From positions 1 through 20,491 of the forward strand of contig JBFHGX010000063.1 in assembly GCA_041582875.1 (NCBI GenBank): a stretch of DNA of 20,491 bases, written 5' to 3'. How positions within the stretch are numbered: position 1 is the first letter of the stretch; each line of letters begins with the position of its first letter. Positions 15,159 to 20,491 of the stretch are shown piece by piece. Both the position numbers and the translations under genes were made by a program. Origin of the DNA: UBA6244 sp041582875 (GTDB lineage: Bacteria > Bacteroidota > Bacteroidia > Bacteroidales > F082). Under the pieces are notes generated by a model. The model was not told where the DNA came from and searched no databases. It was given only the letters and a program-made list of their open reading frames with translations.

Positions 15159-16718
15159 GTGAAAAAACCATTTTTAAACATAGGGATTCTTCTTTTATTG
15201 GTAATAATCTTACCTCCCATTTTTTTTACTACCTACGAAATAGGGAATATGTATCGCAATGAACAAATAATCGACTCTATTTATGTAAGACAATTGGAAT
15301 CGGTAATTTTTTCTATTAATCAGTATTCCGATGATGTTGTTAGTTCATGGGCAAATAAACTGGAGCAGGATATTCAAAATAGAAAAAAGAAAACCGAAGA
15401 AATTGCCAGTTCATTTATCCAATGGAATAAATCTGTGGAGATGCTATTTTTCATAGATTCTTTAGAAATAAATGAAGTCTATTTTAAAAATTCCGTTAAC
15501 ACCACAGATACAAATTCAGCTTCTATTCAGCAGACGATAAATGGAGATTCGAATCAGATTGCTCGCTTAAGGCAGTATATGAATAATGGATATAGAAAAA
15601 TACAACCTATCGACATTGATTTGCCCAATTCCAGTCTGTTCATTTTTGCCTTTAAGGATGCGGATAATAACACAAAAGTTTGCGGAATAATTGTGAAAAC
15701 ACTTGGGTTTATAAAGGAAAATCTTGGGCCTAAAATACAATCTGTTGCCAGAGATGAGTTTTATTTTTCTGTTTTTGATGCGGAAACAGGTGATGAAGTT
15801 TATTCCAATGAAGTGTATGAAACTGCTAATAAAAACATCCAGCACAAGAAGAAATTATGGATAATGCCCGACCACCAGCTGGGCATACAGTTGAAAGGAG
15901 AGACCATTGAAGATTTGGTTCAAAGAAGAACACGTTTCAATATTTTGATCATTTTATTGATAGATTTTGTTCTCGTAATAGCAGCGATTTTCATTTACAG
16001 AAGTTTAAGACAGGAAATGAAACTGGCTCAGTTAAAATCTGAATTCATTTCAAATGTATCTCATGAAATTCGTACTCCCCTGGCTATTATTAATATGTAT
16101 TCAGAAACCCTTTCGATGAATAGAATTAAAGATGAAAATAAAAAGAAAGAGTATTACAACATTATTAATACTGAAGCCAGCAGGCTCTCGGGCATGGTAA
16201 ATAAAATACTCAATTTTTCAAAAACAGAAAGTGGTAATCGAACATATAAATTCATCGAAACTGATGTTAATGTAATAGTTGCACAAATTCTGGGAAACTA
16301 TGAGCATCACTTTAAAAGAAATGGATTTACATATAATTTCTCTCCAAAAAAGAAACTTCCAAAAGTCATGACCGATGAAGAAGCTGTTACCGATGCTATT
16401 ATAAACCTCTTCGATAATGCAATAAAATACAGTAAGGATAAAAAGCAAATTGATATTAGCACAGGATCAGATAATACAGGTGTTTTTGTCGAGATCAAGG
16501 ATTTTGGCCTGGGCATTGATGAAAAATATCAAAAAATGGTTTTCGATAAATTTTACAGAGTTACTGATGGAAACCTTGCTCATAAAGCGAAAGGTTCAGG
16601 AATAGGATTGAGCATAGTTTCTCATATAATGGATGCACATAAGGGTTCTGTTAAATTAATAAGTAAAGTAGATGAGGGAAGTACGTTTATTTTAAAATTC
16701 CCTTTGATTAAAACATAA
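15159..16718 (+). CDS. Sensor histidine kinase of a two-component system
   Basis: A 519-aa classical membrane kinase. TM1 spans about residues 8-26 (IGILLLLVIILPPIFFTTY). A periplasmic domain of about 230 residues with no recognised fold follows, then TM2 at about 261-281 (NILIILLIDFVLVIAAIFIY). HisKA has phospho-acceptor H302 in SNVSHEIRTPLA. The HATPase has an N box NLFDNAIKY, a G1 box DFGLGID and a G2 box GSGIGLSI. No HAMP or PAS domain is evident between TM2 and HisKA. The start is GTG at 15159, giving a normal basic N-terminus KKPF before TM1; no nearby in-frame ATG fits better. The response regulator starts 3 bp after the stop. It is AT-rich compared with the left half of the window. 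General architecture resembles Bacteroides RprX-type kinases, but I would not assign that name. Confidence 0.94.
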   Translation: MKKPFLNIGILLLLVIILPPIFFTTYEIGNMYRNEQIIDSIYVRQLESVIFSINQYSDDVVSSWANKLEQDIQNRKKKTEEIASSFIQWNKSVEMLFFIDSLEINEVYFKNSVNTTDTNSASIQQTINGDSNQIARLRQYMNNGYRKIQPIDIDLPNSSLFIFAFKDADNNTKVCGIIVKTLGFIKENLGPKIQSVARDEFYFSVFDAETGDEVYSNEVYETANKNIQHKKKLWIMPDHQLGIQLKGETIEDLVQRRTRFNILIILLIDFVLVIAAIFIYRSLRQEMKLAQLKSEFISNVSHEIRTPLAIINMYSETLSMNRIKDENKKKEYYNIINTEASRLSGMVNKILNFSKTESGNRTYKFIETDVNVIVAQILGNYEHHFKRNGFTYNFSPKKKLPKVMTDEEAVTDAIINLFDNAIKYSKDKKQIDISTGSDNTGVFVEIKDFGLGIDEKYQKMVFDKFYRVTDGNLAHKAKGSGIGLSIVSHIMDAHKGSVKLISKVDEGSTFILKFPLIKT

Positions 16719-16721
16719 ATT

Positions 16722-17411
16722 ATGTATCGCATATTAATAGTTGAAGATGAGCAGGCAATGCTAATGGGATTAAAAGATAATCTTGAGTTTGAAGGTTATG
16801 CTGTTGACATTGCAGATGATGGTGCAAAAGGATTCGAAATGATATCGAAAAACGAGCATGATTTAGTATTGCTGGATGTTATGTTACCAAATATGTCGGG
16901 TTTTGATATTTGCAAAAATGCCCGTAAAAATGGTATTCTAACCCCTATTATATTGTTGACTGCGAAAGGCGAGGAAATAGATAAGGTACTAGGCCTTGAA
17001 TTTGGCGCAGATGATTATATTACAAAACCTTTTAGTTTAAGAGAACTCCTTGCAAGAGTTAAAGCACTCTTGCGGAGAACGGATTTGAGGAAGAATGCCA
17101 AGGAGGATAAGATTATTATTATAGGTAATATGGAGATTAATTTTCCAAACTATGAGGCCTGGATAGAAAAACAAGTTATTAAAATGTCGCATAAGGAGTT
17201 TGAATTCTTACATTACCTTTGGGATCAACAGAACAAAGTTGTAAGCAGAGATGAATTACTCGATAATGTTTGGGGTACCGATTATGTACCATCTTCCAGA
17301 ACAGTTGACAATTTCATTCTTAAATTAAGACAAAAAATTGAAAAGGATCCAAATAGTCCAAGAATCATTATTACTGTTCACGGGGTTGGCTACAAACTGA
17401 TTAACGGATAA
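16722..17411 (+). CDS. OmpR/PhoB-family response regulator
   Basis: A 229-aa regulator directly behind its kinase (3-bp gap). The receiver domain (about 1-118) has acidic pocket E8 and D9, phospho-acceptor D52 in LLDVMLP, switch T80 in LLTAK and K102 in ITKPFSLRELLARV. The C-terminal winged-helix DNA-binding domain (about 128-229) shows MSHKEFEFLHYL, VVSRDELLDNVWG, SRTVDNFILKLRQKI and the final VHGVGYKL hairpin. It is therefore expected to bind direct-repeat or palindromic sites as a dimer. A candidate site, the palindrome upstream of the kinase, is nearby, but no link is demonstrated. Targets may include the secreted-protein genes downstream. Confidence 0.95.
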   Translation: MYRILIVEDEQAMLMGLKDNLEFEGYAVDIADDGAKGFEMISKNEHDLVLLDVMLPNMSGFDICKNARKNGILTPIILLTAKGEEIDKVLGLEFGADDYITKPFSLRELLARVKALLRRTDLRKNAKEDKIIIIGNMEINFPNYEAWIEKQVIKMSHKEFEFLHYLWDQQNKVVSRDELLDNVWGTDYVPSSRTVDNFILKLRQKIEKDPNSPRIIITVHGVGYKLING

Positions 17412-17462
17412 TTACACTCGACATCCATTAGTTTTCACACCTATTAATTTTTCAATACGAAC

Positions 17463-17480
17463 ATCAAATGATTATTTGAT
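17463..17480. promoter_or_regulatory. Small inverted repeat between the regulator gene and the secreted-protein genes
   Basis: ATCAAAT and ATTTGAT are exact inverted repeats with a 4-bp centre, without a following T tract. It may be an operator or a weak hairpin; function unknown. Confidence 0.3.
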
Positions 17481-17509
17481 GACAATTCATGATATCTTCT
17501 GATTTAGAA

Positions 17510-17543
17510 TTGACATTTAGGCTGTTGTGTTGGTATAGTTTTG
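17510..17543 (+). promoter_or_regulatory. Candidate promoter of the small secreted protein gene
   Basis: TAGTTTTG (17536-17543) fits TAnnTTTG, with TTG at 17510-17512 a slightly long 23 nt upstream. The same stretch also reads TTGACA-N18-TATAGT, a sigma70-like arrangement. It lies 48 bp before the ATG at 17591, so the downstream genes can be transcribed separately from the kinase operon. Confidence 0.42.
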
Positions 17544-17590
17544 CTTCATAATTATTAAGTAAAAATTATATAAACATAAAACTTAGAACG

Positions 17591-17950
17591 ATGAAAACTA
17601 GAATTTTTTTATTAGCAATGGCAATCTTGGGGTCAGGCCTATTATTTTCACAAACCAACAGTGATGATATCTCAGAAAAATGTGAAAAAAAAGTATTGAA
17701 AAAGATTGAAAGAAAAATGAAATCAATTCAAATGAACAGCTACTTGGAGGAAGGTGAAAAAACTCATTTCATTGTTAGATGTATTGTGAATGAAGATAAG
17801 ATTGCTGAAGTAACCATTCTTAGTGGTAAAAATGAAGATTTGAAAAAAGCCGTAATCGATGTTTTTGAAAAACATCCTGTTAAGTGTGATGATATGACCT
17901 CAGGTACTTCTTTTACTTTTGTCATGAACTTTTTACTAATGCCAGCTTAA
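17591..17950 (+). CDS. Small secreted protein with a TonB C-terminal-like domain
   Basis: A 119-aa protein. Residues 1-20 form a signal peptide (MKTRIFLLAMAILGSGLLFS, then QTNSDD). The mature part has a basic stretch (KKVLKKIERKMKS), then a pattern like the C-terminal domain of TonB-type proteins. That pattern is FIVRCIVNEDKIAEVTILSG, then KAVIDVFEKHP, then SFTFVMNFLLMP, i.e. two strands, a helix and a final strand. Two cysteines (C55 and C83 by rough count) flank the central strands, and one more lies near the start. No TonB membrane anchor or Pro-rich spacer is present, so it would be a free periplasmic domain. It is 180 bp after the regulator gene with its own candidate promoter. The fold call is by pattern only. 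Confidence 0.62.
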   Translation: MKTRIFLLAMAILGSGLLFSQTNSDDISEKCEKKVLKKIERKMKSIQMNSYLEEGEKTHFIVRCIVNEDKIAEVTILSGKNEDLKKAVIDVFEKHPVKCDDMTSGTSFTFVMNFLLMPA

Positions 17951-17990
17951 ATAACAGGATGTAATTTTTTTTCGGCGATTTAAATATTAT

Positions 17991-18036
17991 AAAGCGTTCT
18001 TCGATTTTCACTACATTTGGCTGTCGAAGACGCTTT
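17991..18036 (+). terminator. Long hairpin between the small protein gene and the GH2-like genes
   Basis: AAAGCG (17991-17996) pairs with CGCTTT (18031-18036), and TCTTCGA with TCGAAGA inside it. This gives 13 bp with a single 1-nt bulge and an 18-nt loop, followed by CGTTTT. The T tract is weak; it could be a terminator or attenuator of the small-protein transcript, or part of the leader of the next gene. Confidence 0.5.
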
Positions 18037-18061
18037 CGTTTTATACAATTAATTGAAAATA

Positions 18062-19144
18062 ATGTCAATCACCAATCACATAAAAGATTTAAAAAATTTA
18101 CTAAGCATATTTTTTTTATGCTGTTTTATATTTGCGTCAAATTCAGTAAGATCCGAGAACCTAAAACAAGTTGTTAATCTTGAAGGAACATGGAAATTTA
18201 CGGTAGGTGATGACATCAAATGGGCTGGTCACACATACGATGATGCCGATTGGGATGATGTATATGTTCCAAAATCATGGGAAAATAATGGCTTTGACGA
18301 ATACAATGGTTATGCTTGGTACAGAAAGATATTCCACCTGGAAGAATCATTTGATGGAAAAACTCTATTTCTTGTTCTTGGAAGAATAGATGATGTTGAT
18401 GAAGTTTATTTTAACGGTCATCTTATAGGTGCCACGGGAATTTTTCCTCCCCTTGTCATGACTGCTTTTGATGTAAACAGAAAGTATTTTATACCTGATG
18501 AGATATTTAATTATAATGGGAAAAATGTAGTAGCTGTTAGAGTTTATGATGAATATGGTGAGGGTGGAATTCTCAGTGGCCCAGTAGGAATTTTTTATGA
18601 TGAAGACAATAATTTGCTTTCTTATGATTTGAGGGGATATTGGGATTTTCAACCCAGTGTAAAAACCCGGGATAATTCTTCCAGAGTATTTGGTTTGGAC
18701 GAAGGTAAAATGTATGTACCTGCATTTTGGGAAAGTTATGGCTATCCTTTGCTTGATGCAAGTGCTACTTATTCTAAAAGTTTCAGAATCCCACATGATT
18801 TTAATTCAAATGATATGATGATTGTTTTGGGTTATGTAGATGATGTGGAAATAGTCTATGTCAATGATCAAATCATAGGTAAAACCGATAACTTACTTAA
18901 TTTGGAAAACAAAAACCTCCCCAAAGACCTTCTGTTAAGTGCTTATCATATACCATCTGACCTTTTCGTTAAAGGTGGTTCAAACACTATACGAGTAAAA
19001 GTTTTTGATATCGGTGGACTGGGAGGAATTTATGAAGGTCCGGTAGGCTTAATAACAAAAAGTAATTTTGAGCGACTAAGGGAAAGAAAAGCTGATAAAC
19101 CATATAGTATTTGGAATGAAATTATCAACACTTTTTTTGAATAA
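18062..19144 (+). CDS. Secreted protein of two tandem GH2-type sugar-binding (beta-galactosidase jelly-roll) domains, paralog A
   Basis: A 360-aa exported protein. An N-terminal signal segment (about 11-33, LLSIFFLCCFIFASNS) precedes two copies of a beta-sandwich like the N-terminal sugar-binding domain of GH2 enzymes. Domain 1 is about 38-178: LEGTWKF, VYVPKSWE, YNGYAWYRK, GRIDDVDEVYFNG, ATGIFPP, VRVYDEYGEGGI. Domain 2 is about 187-331: LRGYWDF, MYVPAFWE, GYVDDVEIVYVN, YHIPSDL, VKVFDIGGLGGIYEGPVG. No TIM barrel or catalytic acid is present, so it is not a glycosidase. Carbohydrate binding or extracytoplasmic sensing is likely; such modules also occur in sensor kinases and cyclases. An upstream TTG (18053) is less likely than the ATG used. 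Paralog B follows after 6 bp. Confidence 0.82.
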   Translation: MSITNHIKDLKNLLSIFFLCCFIFASNSVRSENLKQVVNLEGTWKFTVGDDIKWAGHTYDDADWDDVYVPKSWENNGFDEYNGYAWYRKIFHLEESFDGKTLFLVLGRIDDVDEVYFNGHLIGATGIFPPLVMTAFDVNRKYFIPDEIFNYNGKNVVAVRVYDEYGEGGILSGPVGIFYDEDNNLLSYDLRGYWDFQPSVKTRDNSSRVFGLDEGKMYVPAFWESYGYPLLDASATYSKSFRIPHDFNSNDMMIVLGYVDDVEIVYVNDQIIGKTDNLLNLENKNLPKDLLLSAYHIPSDLFVKGGSNTIRVKVFDIGGLGGIYEGPVGLITKSNFERLRERKADKPYSIWNEIINTFFE

Positions 19145-19150
19145 GATAAA

Positions 19151-20179
19151 ATGAAATCATTTAAGCGACAGATAACTTTATTTTTCCTCTTTGCATTTGC
19201 ATTGGCATTAATTCCAAAAAATATTAATGCTCAGCAATTAAAAGAACTTAAAGACCTGAGTGGCAAATGGAAGTTTTCCATTGGAGATGATATGGAATGG
19301 GCGAAACCAAATTATGATGATAGTAACTGGGAAAGAATATATGTACCTGCAACATGGGAAGAACAAGGTTTTCATGGTTATAATGGTTATGCCTGGTATC
19401 GGATAAAAGTAAGACTAACTAATACCCCTGATAATTCTGCTTTATATCTTAAACTTGGGTATATTGATGATGTGGATGAGGTATATGTTAATGGCCGCAG
19501 AATAGGTCAAACCGGGCAATTTCCACCAAATTACACAACAGCATATAATGCAAACAGAAGTTATTTAATTCCTGTGGATATTATTAATGAATCTAAAGAA
19601 ATTACAATTGCAGTAAGAGTCTTCGACGAAGGTGGAGAAGGGGGAATTGTCAATGGTGACATATCCATTCAAGTTGATTTGTCATCAGTTATTACAGACT
19701 TAAACCTAAGTGGAGTTTGGAAATTTAAGACAGGACATTGCTCTGGCAACCCAACCGATATAGAATACCAAAGCTGGGATGATATTGTTGTTCCAGGATC
19801 ATGGGAAAATCAGGGGTACAAAAACTATGATGGAATAGCATACTATGCCAAAGAGTTTATATTAAACGGGCAGTTTGCCAATAAGCATATGATATTACTT
19901 TTAGGACGCATTGATGATCTCGACATGGTTTATTTAAATGGTACTTTAATCGGTAAATCTGGTGAATTTAGCGAAGAATCAGTCCGTACACATCCTGATA
20001 CTTACAAACAGTTAAGGTCTTATCATATTCCATCAGATTTACTAAATGAAAATGGTAAAAATGTTATAATCATAAAAGTATATGACCATTCTGGCAATGG
20101 TGGAATTTATGAAGGATCCATCGGATTAATCAGTCAGGAAAATTACATACGATATTGGCGCAAACGAAGGAGCAGATAA
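19151..20179 (+). CDS. Secreted protein of two tandem GH2-type sugar-binding domains, paralog B
   Basis: A 342-aa exported protein starting 6 bp after paralog A, so clearly cotranscribed. The signal peptide is about 1-27 (FFLFAFALALIPKNINA, cleavage before QQ). Domain 1 is about 33-175: LSGKWKF, IYVPATWEEQGF, YNGYAWYR, GYIDDVDEVYVNG, GQTGQFPP, VRVFDEGGEGGI. Domain 2 is about 184-327: LSGVWKF, IVVPGSWENQGY, GRIDDLDMVYLNG, YHIPSDLL, IKVYDHSGNGGIYEG. Each domain resembles the matching domain of paralog A more than the other domain in the same chain. The C-terminus is very basic (YWRKRRSR), which is unusual for a secreted protein. No catalytic module. The function is inferred as binding only; ligand unknown. 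Confidence 0.82.
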   Translation: MKSFKRQITLFFLFAFALALIPKNINAQQLKELKDLSGKWKFSIGDDMEWAKPNYDDSNWERIYVPATWEEQGFHGYNGYAWYRIKVRLTNTPDNSALYLKLGYIDDVDEVYVNGRRIGQTGQFPPNYTTAYNANRSYLIPVDIINESKEITIAVRVFDEGGEGGIVNGDISIQVDLSSVITDLNLSGVWKFKTGHCSGNPTDIEYQSWDDIVVPGSWENQGYKNYDGIAYYAKEFILNGQFANKHMILLLGRIDDLDMVYLNGTLIGKSGEFSEESVRTHPDTYKQLRSYHIPSDLLNENGKNVIIIKVYDHSGNGGIYEGSIGLISQENYIRYWRKRRSR

Positions 20180-20318
20180 TCCTATACTAGCCATTGAACA
20201 CTCATCATCTTTTCTATAGCCTTCGAAGATAGACATTGAAAAAGAGTCCTGTTAAGTATTAATATCAACACCATTGCAAGAAACATTTGCATAATAATAT
20301 GACGCTTAAGAAATTATA

Positions 20319-20491
20319 TTATGAGAATAACTGATGGTTATTTTGATTCTTAATTAGTGCCCGCAAGAAAACCATGATGTTTTCCCGGTGAGTTAGTAAA
20401 ACGCAATCTGAATAAGCTGGATATTTTTCGTGTAATTGATCAATTTTACTTTTGGGGTATTTCTCAGCCTTATTTTCCACTTTTAAATGGC
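20319..20491 (-). CDS. Partial unrecognised protein, C-terminal part (5' end outside window)
   Basis: On the minus strand a frame is open from the right edge for 57 codons to a TAA at 20319-20321. It reads AEKYPKSKIDQLHEKYPAY, SDCVLLTHRENIMVFLRALI, ending NNHQLFS. The alternating helix-like pattern and normal composition look coding. I do not recognise the family. It converges on the GH2-like gene pair, with 139 bp between. Confidence 0.45.
   Translation of the reverse strand, partial: HLKVENKAEKYPKSKIDQLHEKYPAYSDCVLLTHRENIMVFLRALIKNQNNHQLFS

Noticed and set aside
18062..20179. Beta-galactosidase identity for the two GH2-like proteins
   Set aside because: Only the jelly-roll binding domains are present; the TIM-barrel catalytic domain and catalytic residues are missing.
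1..20491. CRISPR array, toxin-antitoxin pair, phage defence genes or rRNA
   Set aside because: No regularly spaced repeats, no cas-like or defence-type domains and no rRNA signatures were seen on either strand.

Overview
The window looks like a chromosomal segment of a Bacteroidota (Bacteroidetes) bacterium. The evidence is TAnnTTTG-type -7 promoter boxes, almost no Shine-Dalgarno sequences, an IS4-family transposase of Bacteroidetes type, and HisKA_7TM-type and hybrid-free sensor kinases. I cannot fix the genus from sequence alone.

Left part (1-6895) is housekeeping. It holds the C-terminal third of UvrB, a conserved 478-aa protein of unclear function, a freestanding archaeal-type ThrRS editing domain on the minus strand, RarA (MgsA) with a small acidic protein behind it, an MFS-like permease on the minus strand, an LpxL/HtrB-like acyltransferase, and tRNA-Arg(ACG) with a clean terminator.

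Middle part (6896-10707) is an accessory strip between the tRNA and pntAB. It holds a group II intron that has lost its reverse transcriptase, at about 7101-7571 with a 34-nt domain V. Next comes an orphan 7TM-PAS-HisKA-HATPase kinase. Last is a decayed IS4-family insertion sequence whose inverted repeats are still visible. Its lesions can be listed: three in-frame stops in the N-terminal half, a 19-bp tandem duplication, an internal deletion that removed the catalytic YREK region, and one further stop.

Right part (10708-20491): the two-gene proton-translocating transhydrogenase pntAB is bordered on both sides by gene-free stretches of over 700 bp carrying a related REP-like palindrome. Behind it is a two-component system (sensor kinase plus OmpR-type regulator) with a perfect 9+9 bp palindrome upstream. 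Then follow a small secreted TonB-C-like protein and two adjacent paralogous secreted proteins. Each paralog consists only of two GH2-type sugar-binding (beta-galactosidase jelly-roll) domains with no catalytic domain. The kinase, regulator and secreted binding proteins lie head to tail on one strand and may form one sensing module; this is inference. A partial unrecognised minus-strand gene runs off the right edge.

The most interesting items are the paired catalysis-free GH2-type binding proteins beside a two-component system, the ORF-less group II intron, the trans-editing ThrRS domain, and the reconstructable IS relic. I did not find a clear novel defence system or CRISPR array.
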